From IMG/VR virus record IMGVR_UViG_3300019093_001485, positions 1 to 64,000 of that record: 64,000 bases of DNA. One strand, 5' to 3'. The translations under genes and the position numbers were made by a program. How positions within the stretch are numbered: position 1 is the first letter of the stretch; every line of letters begins with the position of its first letter. The notes below the pieces were generated by a model. That model ran no database searches, was not told where the DNA came from, and saw only the letters and a program-made list of their open reading frames with translations. Source of the stretch: a virus. Positions 7,518 to 17,540 of this stretch are shown here, piece after piece.

Positions 7518-8984
7518 CTAGCCGTGGTCCGCTGAGGATGCGGCAGCGTTGGATATAGCGCCCGCGTGTGTAGCCAGGATCAGGCCACCGCCAAAACACA
7601 ATGACGACCAGTTAAATGATGCGGGCAAGGTACTGGCATACCAGGTGATGCCGTCTGCAGAGTAAGCACCTGCAGTGCCGGTACCAGACACCGCCACAAA
7701 ATTTGTGCCGTCGTTTATCACAGCCTGCCAGGTGTTTGCGCCAATCGTGCGCGCCGTCCATTCGACGCCATCGGTTGACGTGGCACAGACACTCGCACCA
7801 ACAGCAACGAAGATGCCAGCGCCGTAGCATATAGCCTTATAGCCAGCATTCGGCATAGTAATCGGCGACCAGGTATAACCATTGTCATACGATATCTGGC
7901 CGGTTGCGCTGCCACTGGCCACGGCAACTGTGATGCCGCCACCATTAGCCACACCTACCCAGTCGCCTGATGTGATGCTTTTCTTTGTGTCCGTAAATAC
8001 ATTTTGCAGAGGTGCAGACGTGTACGATCCTGCAGCAGCAAGCACACCAGTTTTGAGATAGTCAATACCGTTAATTGTCACCTGGTTAGCGGTCTGACTC
8101 ATGGCGATCAGGCCACCGATAGGCACGACTGCACCAGCTGCAGCAGTCAGTACAGCGATGCCGCGCTTATCTGTCACAGTTGTGATTGCACCACTGAGGG
8201 TGACTGCAGTACAAATAGGGAATGACCCGGCAGTAAAGCCCGTTGTATTTGCTGACACGCCTGACGTATTAACCTCGACATAATTGGTCGTGTTGTTGGT
8301 CAGCGCAGTGGTAGTGGCATTGTGGTGCGTTGTCGCATTATCAGATCTGATATCACCTGCTTTAATACCAATATTCAAGCCGCTGCTTGTGGCCGGATCA
8401 TAGGCAAAGTCTGTTGCTGATTGCAATGTCCCTACCGTGCCGGTCGCACCCGTTGCGCCGGTCACTCCTCGCGGTCCATTAACGCTCAGCACCCAGCTTG
8501 AGCAGGACCCGCTGCCACCAGCGTCAGTGGCGTTGGCTACCGTCATGGATAGTGTGGTGCCTGAATAGGTGCAGTATCCAAACACCCACCTGCTGGCATC
8601 ACCACTGTCTGTGGCTTGTACCCAGGTGTTATTGAACTGCTTGCCAGCCTGAGTGGTAAAAGTCTTCGTGCCGGTGCCAATAGTTACCGCGCTGGTACTT
8701 GTCCCTTGGAGGCCTGTCGCAGCACTGGCAGCTGCGACGGCAGAAGCCAGAGCTGCGGTTGCAGAGTTGCCAGCATTCGTTTCGCTGATCCCCGCGGCCA
8801 CTTTGCTATTATTGGCAGCGTCCTTATACCCCAACACAGTAACCACGGTCGTTACCAGGTCTGCGAACAGGTTGCCGAGTGCCGGAATGTACTCGTACCC
8901 GGTAAACTTATAACCATATGGCAAAGCACTGGTCGGATCGTTGGTGTAAGAATTGCCATTGATCGTGAAATTGAAATAAGCCAT
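7518..8984 (-). CDS. Tail fibre / receptor-binding protein, amber-truncated
   Basis: A 488-residue fibre. The N terminus fits a virion-anchoring domain. Around residue 170 there is a short collagen-like run (GPRGVTGATGATG), then a beta-rich shaft, then Asp-box units (SYDNGYTW, STDGVEW, SADGITW) like those of sialidase or beta-propeller folds. It stops at TAG within the next Asp-box, with an intact frame continuing for 154 more codons (see 7053-7511). A single C-to-T change from CAG (Gln) would explain it. The virion protein may be truncated, or full length may need suppression. Confidence 0.8.
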   Translation of the reverse strand: MAYFNFTINGNSYTNDPTSALPYGYKFTGYEYIPALGNLFADLVTTVVTVLGYKDAANNSKVAAGISETNAGNSATAALASAVAAASAATGLQGTSTSAVTIGTGTKTFTTQAGKQFNNTWVQATDSGDASRWVFGYCTYSGTTLSMTVANATDAGGSGSCSSWVLSVNGPRGVTGATGATGTVGTLQSATDFAYDPATSSGLNIGIKAGDIRSDNATTHHNATTTALTNNTTNYVEVNTSGVSANTTGFTAGSFPICTAVTLSGAITTVTDKRGIAVLTAAAGAVVPIGGLIAMSQTANQVTINGIDYLKTGVLAAAGSYTSAPLQNVFTDTKKSITSGDWVGVANGGGITVAVASGSATGQISYDNGYTWSPITMPNAGYKAICYGAGIFVAVGASVCATSTDGVEWTARTIGANTWQAVINDGTNFVAVSGTGTAGAYSADGITWYASTLPASFNWSSLCFGGGLILATHAGAISNAAASSADHG

Positions 8985-8990
8985 AGCGCC

Positions 8991-9860
8991 TTAAAATGTT
9001 TGAGAAATTTCAATGTCCATTGAATTGAGGTCAATGTGCGTCTGTGATGGTGGAGTGATGTTTTCCAGGGTGCACATGAAGGATTGCTTCATGAGGATCG
9101 CCGCAGGTGCATCAGAGTCATAGATAAAGAACAGTGGCTTGCTGACACCGTACTGCCTCATCATTTCGTACAACTGGCCGTAAGTCTCAGCGTCACTCAA
9201 GTAATCAAGGCGCATCCTGGTTGTAAGGTATTTTTTCTGCTTGTCTGAGAACTGAACGCCGCCTTTTGATCGCTGCTTAGTGCTTGGGTCTTTCAAATAT
9301 GGAACGCCAACACCAAACGACACGTTATAGATGGGCGAGACCGCCGGAGAAACAACGATCTGGCCGATATCGACATATCCATCTGTATTGGTTGAAAAGT
9401 TGAGGGAAACTTCTACATAGCGGCCGAGAACCTCGTTCGGTGCCAAATACATCCAGGCTGGCACCTGTCCGGCTATCTGTTCTTTGGTTGGATGACCATC
9501 TACCCAACACGGATGTCCCCAAAGCAAAGAACCGTACGGATAGATTTCCCCCCAAAACTCTTTCCAACCTGAATCAGCTACCACGTCAGTAAAACCCGAA
9601 TCCGTGGCAAACCGGATTCGCCCAAGGTCACCAAGCTGAGCATTGTTGAACGGAATGGCGAAGACACTGGCACCACGAATGGTGCCCAGGTCGATGACAA
9701 ACTTTGTGTTTGTTGGGTTCACGCCTGGGTAACGCGCCATTTCAGAAAGCACATCCCCAAATAGATTGGAAAGGCTCAGCCAGCCTGATCCTGTGGCGAC
9801 TGGTGTAATGATGGCAGTTGGAAGGGTATGGTTTGGAAAGCAAAATTTCGGATTCGCCAC
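8991..9860 (-). CDS. Tail tip / minor tail protein
   Basis: A 289-residue structural protein without signal peptide or catalytic motif, lying between the baseplate-hub-like gene and the fibre. The N-terminal two thirds looks like a beta-sandwich carbohydrate-binding-type fold (many aromatic and Gly/Asn turns), which would suit a tail-tip or adhesin connector. The assignment comes from gene order in siphophages of Burkholderiales and Pseudomonas; I cannot name a family. Confidence 0.6.
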   Translation of the reverse strand: MANPKFCFPNHTLPTAIITPVATGSGWLSLSNLFGDVLSEMARYPGVNPTNTKFVIDLGTIRGASVFAIPFNNAQLGDLGRIRFATDSGFTDVVADSGWKEFWGEIYPYGSLLWGHPCWVDGHPTKEQIAGQVPAWMYLAPNEVLGRYVEVSLNFSTNTDGYVDIGQIVVSPAVSPIYNVSFGVGVPYLKDPSTKQRSKGGVQFSDKQKKYLTTRMRLDYLSDAETYGQLYEMMRQYGVSKPLFFIYDSDAPAAILMKQSFMCTLENITPPSQTHIDLNSMDIEISQTF

Positions 9861-9861
9861 A

Positions 9862-11466
9862 CTACCCCCATAACGTCAATTCGGTCTTGCCGGTGTATCG
9901 ATCAACCTGTACCCCGGCAACCCGCATCAACTTTCCATTCGCATAGTCCCATCGATCATCCTTTACTGAGACTACGGTGCCGCTCCTGACCACATCGATG
10001 AGAGCTGGCGAAAGCCACTGTGATAATTTCGTCATATCTCTCTTTACTTTAAAAAGCGCCAACTGCATGTCTGCAAAGTTTTGTGCCTGTGTTTGGTCTG
10101 CCAGCATTGACCGCAATTTGATCTCAACCGCATTCGGGTGCGGCGTCTTGACTGAGGCATCAGTAGATGTAGCCTTCCGGTACTCGTTGGCAAGCCATGC
10201 ACGCGCTATCACCCAGGCGCGGCTGCCAGGAGCTCGGACAGTGTCGGTATTAACAGTTTTATCACCAGCAAGAGCACTGTCTTCCTGGCGCGTCCAGTTG
10301 CGCCCCCATTCCAATGTCACCAAGTATGCGGGAGCTACTTCACCATTACCCACAGGGTCTGCAATCTCAATTGTGTCGGTACGCAGGTTCGTCAGAGTGG
10401 CGACTGGCGAGCCGGATGGTGCGGTCCACTGCAATATCCGGTGCACTCCGCTGGCATCGCCGTACCAGGCACAACCCGCGCTTTCTGCAACCTCACGGAT
10501 AGCATCAATGGCCGTAACCTCGTCCATGTACACACATTCGATTTCACCCGGTATTGCTGTATCGAGCGCTGTGATATCACTAGACGATACTGATCCGCCT
10601 GAGATACCCGCATAGGTAAGGAGACGCTGCCAGACTTGCGCATGTGTGCGCTGCGCCGCGCTTGTACCATACACGGCATCGCATGTAATCTGCCCTGCTG
10701 GCGGTATGTTCAGACGAAAGAAACAGCCGTCAGTTGTATTGGACAGTACCCGGTAGGTGCCTGCGGCAGGGGCGTTGGCAATCATGTCCGCCATGTTGGC
10801 GTATGCAGCACCGGCAGTAATCGGCACGCCTTTATCCCGGACAGCCGATATCGTGACTGCCTGACCGCCCAGAGCAATTGAAGCCTGGTAGATCTGTTTG
10901 CTGGTGTTGACCTGAACTGGTGACATATTGGACCCCAGCGCCAGCACGATGGGCTTGACCTTGCCTTTGATATCGTCCACGCCTTCCACGCCCAGCGGCA
11001 AGGCGTTTGTGCCTGCATAGCGCACGGTTTGCAATGTCTTGTTCAGGGCTTCGGTCAGGTCTGCCGGGTGGAAGGTAATTTGCGTGCGGCTAAAAATTGG
11101 GGCCCCAGTCATGCTGCCACTGATGGTGACCACATAGCCGGATGGATAGGCAGCACCGCGCTGGCCTATGCGCTGGACGATGCTGCGACCGTCGAATGCA
11201 TAGCCCTTGAGCAGCCTGCCCAGCGTGCCGCTGTCGTCATACAGAGTCACTTCGCCTGGTGTGTTGTGGCCGTACTGACCTGGCTTGCTGAAAACGTCAA
11301 TGCGGGACCAGCCTGGGTCTTTGAGGAAAGGCCTGTACAGGGCATTGGCGGGTGTTTCGCTTGGCCGTGTGCGATAGGCAAGGCCTGTGCAGAAACGCAG
11401 CGTCTCGACCGTGTTGGTGGCGAGGTTGTAGGCTTCTATCTCTGTCAGGACGATTTGCTCGCTCAT
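9862..11466 (-). CDS. Tail baseplate hub / minor tail protein
   Basis: A 534-residue protein just downstream of the tape measure, with which it overlaps by four bases (ATGA). The position and size match the distal tail/hub proteins that cap the tail tube and contact the fibre. No enzymatic motif is visible. The C terminus (VDRYTGKTELTLWG) is typical of these proteins. Confidence 0.65.
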   Translation of the reverse strand: MSEQIVLTEIEAYNLATNTVETLRFCTGLAYRTRPSETPANALYRPFLKDPGWSRIDVFSKPGQYGHNTPGEVTLYDDSGTLGRLLKGYAFDGRSIVQRIGQRGAAYPSGYVVTISGSMTGAPIFSRTQITFHPADLTEALNKTLQTVRYAGTNALPLGVEGVDDIKGKVKPIVLALGSNMSPVQVNTSKQIYQASIALGGQAVTISAVRDKGVPITAGAAYANMADMIANAPAAGTYRVLSNTTDGCFFRLNIPPAGQITCDAVYGTSAAQRTHAQVWQRLLTYAGISGGSVSSSDITALDTAIPGEIECVYMDEVTAIDAIREVAESAGCAWYGDASGVHRILQWTAPSGSPVATLTNLRTDTIEIADPVGNGEVAPAYLVTLEWGRNWTRQEDSALAGDKTVNTDTVRAPGSRAWVIARAWLANEYRKATSTDASVKTPHPNAVEIKLRSMLADQTQAQNFADMQLALFKVKRDMTKLSQWLSPALIDVVRSGTVVSVKDDRWDYANGKLMRVAGVQVDRYTGKTELTLWG

Positions 11467-14400
11467 GCTGGTGCCCTCGCTTTCAGGCTGAGGGTTGCAC
11501 CCATGTATTGTTTGAGCTCGCGGATATCGACAGAACTTGCGTTTTCATCTGTGGATGTCAGAATTTTTTCCAGCAATTCATTTTGCTTTTCAAGCAGATC
11601 GTTATTGCGCTCAGCCTCAGTCACCTGGCGTTTTGCCAGCTCGATGGCTTCTTTGTTGCTGCCCTTGCTGGCCCCGCCATAGCTCCTGATTCCCAGACCT
11701 TTGGGGCCCTGCGTAATGGGCACAATTGCTTCTGGTCCAGCCTCGCCCATCTCCCCGAAGTTGAATGTCGTCGGTTGCGTGACAATGCCGTTTGTGAAAA
11801 CACCGCCGCCAGCAAATTTTGGAAGTTTCGAATCTATTGGCATATCGCTGGGTGCAAAAATACCCAGTTCCCTAGCAAATTTCTCAAATGCACCAGAGCC
11901 GAAGAACTTCTCGTTCAGGTCCATGTAGTACTGATTGCCTTTACTACCTGGGTTGTATCCAACTTCCAAAGCATACTGAGATTGAATGTAGCTATCTACT
12001 TCAGCAGTACGCTGATTGTTCAAAGCCATTGCTGCAGCACGTTTTGCCTGCAAATTTCCCTCACCAGGTTTTCCGCCGTATATCTGGTCTGGTGTTGGCG
12101 CGGCAGTCGTGGTGATGCCGCCATTCTTGACTGCATTTGCAGCGTTTGCAGCATTGACATTGCCGAGTGTGACCTGCAACAAGGCATTGATTGCATCCAC
12201 CACTGCTTTGGCGCTGTCTGTGGTTGCATCCTTAAGGTCGATGAGCCCAGTGACTGACTGGTTCAGTGCCGTCAACTGAGCTTTAGCCACATCAGCCTGA
12301 GACATCGCTGTCCTGCCAGCTTTTTCCAATATAGATTGAACAGTGCCAAACTCTTCGACAAACACGCCATTGCTGGCATTGTAGGCTCGGGACAATTCTA
12401 TAAATTGTTGCAGTTCCGTTAATGCAGAAGCGTCCTGCGCATTTGCTCGTGCCGTCAGTTCGCCCAAGTTACCTTTTGCACGCAAGTATTTAGCTTCAGT
12501 GCCCAGCGTTGAATTGGCGCCATAGATCAGGCTGTCACGCATGTCCAAGGCGGCCTTGCCGAACGAGCTCATCTTGTCAATCAGCGTCTGCAGTTCGCCT
12601 GCCCGTTTTTGATAGGCAGATGAAAGGTTGCTTTGCGCCTTTGAATATGCAGACTCGTATTCCTGTCTGGCTCTTTCTTGTTCTTGCTGTATGCGCTGCG
12701 CCTCTGCCTGTGCGCTTGCCTTGGCTTTTTCGATGGCAGCTTTGGCGTCATTTGCTGCCCAGGTCTGCTGCTTGATGGCCTTGCTGTATTCGTCCAGGCC
12801 TTTGAGTGCATCTGCACGCTCAGCGGCCAGCGCGCCTTCTTCATTGCCCAAGGCCCGCATGAGTTCAATATCGAGTGCGCGATGGCCTTTTAATATCTCA
12901 AGCTGACTGGCCTCATCCTGCAACCCGTAGATTCGCAATTGCTGAGGGCGCAAACCGGCTTCCATGGCGGCTAGCTCAAGCTTGCGTTGCAATGCAGTCG
13001 CTTCGACACCTTTACCTTCGAGGCGTAAAATTTCAACAGCCAGGCCAGCTTGGCGAGTTGCAAGCTCGCGTGCTTCTTTTTCACGCAGAGCAAGTTCCAG
13101 CTTTTCTGCCAATGGTCGCAGCTCTGCATCGAGCAGCATGATTTCTGTCTGGCGCTTGAGGTTTAGGGCTTGTTGGCCCAGTCCTTGCGCTTCCATGATC
13201 TGCAAGATGTAGTCACTCTTGCTTGCCGCCAGCGTGTTTGCTTTTTGTGTTGCAGTGTCTCTGATGTTGGCCGTGGCCTCGTTCAAGCTGGCGAATGCGC
13301 CGGTGAGTTGCATGAGGCTGACATAGGTCTTGTCACCAGCTTCAGTACCCAGGGCTTTTGCGGCCTCGATCCACTCCCGCAATTGGCCCAGGGACGTCGG
13401 CATGTCTGAACCAATTTTTTTGAATTCTGCCGAGATGTTGGCGGTGGCGATGGATGCTTTTTCAGCGTCACTGTAATATTTATCGTAATAGCCAGACGTA
13501 ATGCTCTGCATTTGTTGCAGGCCACCGTATAGAGTCACCAGGCCTTCTGCTGCTTTGATACCGCTGGCATTGAGCTTGTAGGTCTCATAGCCCAGCACCT
13601 TCATGGCTTCATTGACTGCACTGATATCAGTAGCCAGGCGGGATACTGTCTGGGATGCTGTCTCGCCGTCTTTTTTCAAGTTGGTCAAACCCGCCCTGTC
13701 GAGCAAGTCTGTGCTGATGTCGTTGCCAACTTTTTCAAACAACTTGGCAATGTTCTTCTGCATTTCTTCAGCGGTCGTGCCCAGTTCAATGCTGAAATCT
13801 TGCGTGCGGTCTTTCAAAAAGTCTGCACTCAAACCCAGGGCTTTTGCGTAATCGCCAGCGGCCAGCTTTAGGGCATCGTACTCTTTCGTGATCGTGATAA
13901 GCAGAGCTTTGTCTGTGGTCTGGCTTGCTGTGTCGGTATAGTTGCGACCGTCGACCACGGTAGAAGAATTGGCCAGGTTGTACTTCCAAGTGCCAGCTGT
14001 GTCGCTGTTGAACCAGCCGCCGTCTTTTGTCCAAGACACGTCGCGGGTAATGTTTTGGGTACCCAACTGACCAGACAGACCAACGCCCGTCAATTCGCGA
14101 TCTTTGCCTTGCCCAAGGACTGCAACTGCCGCAGCAGCCATTGCCGCCCAGCCCCAAACGGGGATCGCGCCTAGTGCGGCACCTATAGAGCCTATTCCAG
14201 AGCCCACAGCGCCTCCTGCTGCAGCACCTGCTGAAAGATTGCCAGCAGTTGCGGCTGATGCATACATGGCAGCCAGACCAGTGTCTGCGCCAATCGTAGC
14301 AGCGATACCACCACCGAAGGCAGAAACAGCACTGGCCCCAAACATGGAGCCAGCAGCCGAAATTGCATTCGCACCAGCGCCAATCATCGAGACTAGACTT

Positions 14401-17273
14401 AAGCCGCCACTTGCAGCCCCTGCGGCTCCTACCGCATTAGCAGCGCCGCTGGCAATGCTGCCCGACATGCTCGCGCCAATATTGACAATCCACTTCTTGG
14501 CGGTCATCTGCCACAACCAGTCAAAAAAGCCATTTTTGAGCGTTTCGCGCAGGCGGGTAGCGAAGTCCTTGCTGCCGTTGGCAATGCTGACAAAGGTATC
14601 GTGGGCCGTGCGCTCGATGGTATCGAGATAACCAATCCATTCGGTACGCTGCGCTTTGACAGCCGCTGCTGACTTTTCGACTGCTGCCGTCGCAGTGGCT
14701 TTGTTGATCAGATCTTCCTGGTCGACCAGGAACAGATTTTGTTTTTTGATATCCTGTATTTTTTTCTGCAGGTCAATCTCGATCTTGTATTGAGCGATGA
14801 TCGTCTCACGCTCGCTGACAGATCGACCCATCAGGGAAACTTCCAGATTGCTTAGATCAATACCTTGCTTGACAGAGAGAGTATAAGCCGACGCAGCCTC
14901 TGCCATACGGCCACAGGTGAGTACCTGATTATTAAAGACATCAAGGCCTTGCTTGGCCCGGTCTTGCGTTTCTTTCTCATATTTTGCCAAGTCACCTTTG
15001 ATGCCAGCACTAAGCACTTCTTTTGCCTGGTTGGATATGTTCAATGCGCGGGCATATTCCAGCTCCGCCTTTGTTGCGCGGGCAGTGCCGTCAGCCAGTC
15101 TTGTTTTTAGGTCAATGTAAATCTTATCGCTGGCGGAACTTGCTTTTGTGGTGCGCAACTCTTCATCGAGGGCTTGCGAACGCTCCATCATCCTACGAAT
15201 GATGGAGTCGTATGCATTAGATTCTTCGGCTGTAGTTTTTGCGGCTTCCTTGCCAGCCTTGGATTTGTTATAGGTTTCTGTCGCGAGCTGGCCGATCAGC
15301 TTGATGTATTCCTTTTCGCCGATCACGCCTTTGTCACGAGCGGCTTCCAGCTTGGTCAGATCTTCTAGATATTGTTTGTTAACACCGGAAAGACGCTGGC
15401 GCACTTCAATCAGATCATTCGCGGCTTTGCCATGCAATGCGTCTTTTTGTTCTGCTGCAGTTTTTCTTTCGATCTTGGTGGTCAAATCTGCGTACTGCTG
15501 TCCAAGTGCGCGCATTTTTTCCTGACGAGTAATGATGTCGTCGTTTTTATACTCACCCTCACCTTTTTTCGCTTGCTCTAATTTTTTGACTACTTCAGCG
15601 AGTTGGTCCGTTGTCTCGCTAGGTTGTTTGGCATATCCTCCGAGCCCCTTTTCATGTAGCTCATTCCGCCTTTCAAGTTTTTGGATTTCTTTATCTAATC
15701 CATCCAGGATTCGCTGATGTTTCTCGCCGAAAGACTCGGCAGCTTTTTCCGATGACTCCTTGGCATTATTACCCCAGGCCATCCAGGCAGCCACGCCCAC
15801 ACCCAGCAGAATTGAGATGGCACCTATTGGACCACCAAGCATGGCCAATGCCCGTGTAGCAAGGCCACTGGCCGCACCACCAGCTGCGGTAGCTGCGGTA
15901 AGAGCGACCTGCGATGCGGCCTGTGCGGCATTTGCCGCCGTGATTTGAGCCGATACACGCGCCTGCTGTTGACCGAGCAGTGCCAGCTCTGCAGTTGCTG
16001 CACTCCTGGCTTGCATAGCCACTACGAGCGCGGCCTCGCCTTGTGCCAGCATGGCTAACGCATACGACTGCGCGCCAGCAGCGCGTGCGGCGTTGATTTG
16101 TGCAGTGGCAGCAGCGACAGACGCATTGGCTAGAGCAAGGTCAGAAACGGCAGCCTGTCGTGATGTTACGATTGCAGCCTGAGTCAGCGCCATGCGCTCG
16201 CCAGTTGCGACGGCAGCGGCTATTTCCGCCTGTGCTGACGCTATTCCCGCCGCCCTTTGCACAGTTTGAGCCTCTGCGTATGCCAGCACACTAGTGGCCC
16301 CTTGGACTGCTGCGACGCCAACTGAGGCCAGCATTTCGGCCAGCTTAGTTACGACCAGGCCTGTAGCAGCTGCGGCAACCAGACCAAGATTATCTGCAAG
16401 AGTTGTGAACGCACTTGCGATTATCTTGACAGTGCCGTTTGCTTCGGCGGTTGTCCCAACAAACTCCATGACACTGTTTTTCAGAACAGTAAACGCTCCG
16501 CCGATGGTCTGGACATTTTTGGCCTCCTCGCGTAACTCCTTAAGTGCGTTTGGCAGGACGTTCGCCATGATTTCGGAGGTAATCTTGCCCTCAGAGGCCA
16601 TGCTTTTTAGCGCACCAACTGGTACGCCAATTCCATCGGCCAGCGCCTTCATCAGGCGCGGTGCCGCTTCATTGACCGCATTAAATTCTTCACCACGAAG
16701 CGTGCCAGATGCAAATGCCTGGGAGAGTTGCAGCATGGCCGAGGATGATTCAGCAAACGTCGCTCCACTGACTTTCAGAGCAAGGTTGACGGTCTCGGTA
16801 ATTTCAGCAACCTTCTTTTGCGACACGCCCAGCTCTCGAGTACCATTGGCAATACGGGCATACAGCACACCAGTCGCAGACAGGTCCGCGTGAGCTTCTT
16901 TTGCGATGCGTCGCACGTCCGCCAGGGCACTGACATATTCACTGGTACTTACAGTGGCAAGTTTCAGTTGTGCGGTAAATTTGGCATACTGATCTATCAT
17001 CTGAACTATCTGCATCCCGCCGAACGCCGCCGCAGCCATACCCATGACTCTGCTGAGAGTTGATGTTGTCTCGGACAAAAGTCTGGTCTGGCGTTCGGCC
17101 AAGGCTGCGGAATTTCCAAATTGATTGAAATTCCGCGATCCTGTTGCCCCAACGCGATCAGCCGCATTGGCAGTGTTATTCGCAGCCTGTGTAGTCGCAT
17201 TCAGAGACTGTTGACCAGCATTCAGTCCGGATGTATCAAATCCGATACCGATTGTTGTAATATCAATTGTCAT
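11463..17273 (-). CDS. Tape measure protein
   Basis: About 1936 residues starting MTIDITTIGIGFDTSGL. The N-terminal 300 residues match the tape-measure domain found in siphophages (ITTIGIGFDTSGLNAG, later LADGIGVPVGALKSMASEGKIT). There are long Ala/Gln-rich coiled coils, a hydrophobic segment near residue 490 and a Gly/Ala-rich membrane-active region around 1010-1110. It sets tail length; at about 0.15 nm per residue the tail would be near 290 nm. ATG 17273, preceded by GAAAG, is preferred over a TTG five codons upstream. Confidence 0.92.
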   Translation of the reverse strand: MTIDITTIGIGFDTSGLNAGQQSLNATTQAANNTANAADRVGATGSRNFNQFGNSAALAERQTRLLSETTSTLSRVMGMAAAAFGGMQIVQMIDQYAKFTAQLKLATVSTSEYVSALADVRRIAKEAHADLSATGVLYARIANGTRELGVSQKKVAEITETVNLALKVSGATFAESSSAMLQLSQAFASGTLRGEEFNAVNEAAPRLMKALADGIGVPVGALKSMASEGKITSEIMANVLPNALKELREEAKNVQTIGGAFTVLKNSVMEFVGTTAEANGTVKIIASAFTTLADNLGLVAAAATGLVVTKLAEMLASVGVAAVQGATSVLAYAEAQTVQRAAGIASAQAEIAAAVATGERMALTQAAIVTSRQAAVSDLALANASVAAATAQINAARAAGAQSYALAMLAQGEAALVVAMQARSAATAELALLGQQQARVSAQITAANAAQAASQVALTAATAAGGAASGLATRALAMLGGPIGAISILLGVGVAAWMAWGNNAKESSEKAAESFGEKHQRILDGLDKEIQKLERRNELHEKGLGGYAKQPSETTDQLAEVVKKLEQAKKGEGEYKNDDIITRQEKMRALGQQYADLTTKIERKTAAEQKDALHGKAANDLIEVRQRLSGVNKQYLEDLTKLEAARDKGVIGEKEYIKLIGQLATETYNKSKAGKEAAKTTAEESNAYDSIIRRMMERSQALDEELRTTKASSASDKIYIDLKTRLADGTARATKAELEYARALNISNQAKEVLSAGIKGDLAKYEKETQDRAKQGLDVFNNQVLTCGRMAEAASAYTLSVKQGIDLSNLEVSLMGRSVSERETIIAQYKIEIDLQKKIQDIKKQNLFLVDQEDLINKATATAAVEKSAAAVKAQRTEWIGYLDTIERTAHDTFVSIANGSKDFATRLRETLKNGFFDWLWQMTAKKWIVNIGASMSGSIASGAANAVGAAGAASGGLSLVSMIGAGANAISAAGSMFGASAVSAFGGGIAATIGADTGLAAMYASAATAGNLSAGAAAGGAVGSGIGSIGAALGAIPVWGWAAMAAAAVAVLGQGKDRELTGVGLSGQLGTQNITRDVSWTKDGGWFNSDTAGTWKYNLANSSTVVDGRNYTDTASQTTDKALLITITKEYDALKLAAGDYAKALGLSADFLKDRTQDFSIELGTTAEEMQKNIAKLFEKVGNDISTDLLDRAGLTNLKKDGETASQTVSRLATDISAVNEAMKVLGYETYKLNASGIKAAEGLVTLYGGLQQMQSITSGYYDKYYSDAEKASIATANISAEFKKIGSDMPTSLGQLREWIEAAKALGTEAGDKTYVSLMQLTGAFASLNEATANIRDTATQKANTLAASKSDYILQIMEAQGLGQQALNLKRQTEIMLLDAELRPLAEKLELALREKEARELATRQAGLAVEILRLEGKGVEATALQRKLELAAMEAGLRPQQLRIYGLQDEASQLEILKGHRALDIELMRALGNEEGALAAERADALKGLDEYSKAIKQQTWAANDAKAAIEKAKASAQAEAQRIQQEQERARQEYESAYSKAQSNLSSAYQKRAGELQTLIDKMSSFGKAALDMRDSLIYGANSTLGTEAKYLRAKGNLGELTARANAQDASALTELQQFIELSRAYNASNGVFVEEFGTVQSILEKAGRTAMSQADVAKAQLTALNQSVTGLIDLKDATTDSAKAVVDAINALLQVTLGNVNAANAANAVKNGGITTTAAPTPDQIYGGKPGEGNLQAKRAAAMALNNQRTAEVDSYIQSQYALEVGYNPGSKGNQYYMDLNEKFFGSGAFEKFARELGIFAPSDMPIDSKLPKFAGGGVFTNGIVTQPTTFNFGEMGEAGPEAIVPITQGPKGLGIRSYGGASKGSNKEAIELAKRQVTEAERNNDLLEKQNELLEKILTSTDENASSVDIRELKQYMGATLSLKARAPA

Positions 17274-17508
17274 TCTGAATGCTTTCAAGTGCTACGCGAT
17301 CAAGCGCGCGGATAGTATCCAACTGCCAAATTTCTGGACGAAGACGCCGATTTCGAAAAAAGCTTTCAATCTCAATTTCTGAAATCGGACTGGGAGCCAT
17401 ACCAACTTGCCTGGAAGAATTGAGACTGAGAAACCAGCCCCACTCATCAGCAAGTAGGTTGGGAAAATCAACCGGGTTGATACCTTCAGCAGGCATCCTC
17501 CCAGTCAT
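17263..17508 (-). CDS. Tail assembly chaperone T domain (frameshift product)
   Basis: The T-like second half of the tail assembly chaperone pair. The frame is open far upstream of ATG 17508, back to 17643, running into the G gene. It gives a coherent protein only when joined to G by a -1 shift at 17619-17625 (continuing FYQEAVADLIEYAG). The product should be a GT fusion of about 256 residues that brings the tape measure and tail tube together. Independent start at the ATG is less likely. It overlaps the tape-measure start by 11 bases. Confidence 0.75.
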   Translation of the reverse strand: MTGRMPAEGINPVDFPNLLADEWGWFLSLNSSRQVGMAPSPISEIEIESFFRNRRLRPEIWQLDTIRALDRVALESIQNDN

Positions 17509-17540
17509 TTTTTCGACTACAGCCAGGGTTTCCCGCAGGC

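Noticed and set aside
7053-8984. General recoding of TAG as an amino acid in this phage
   Set aside because: Several other genes in the window end in TAG with no continuation, so only the fibre stop is in question.
7053-8984. Diversity-generating retroelement acting on the tail fibre
   Set aside because: No reverse transcriptase gene and no template repeat resembling the fibre end were seen in the window.
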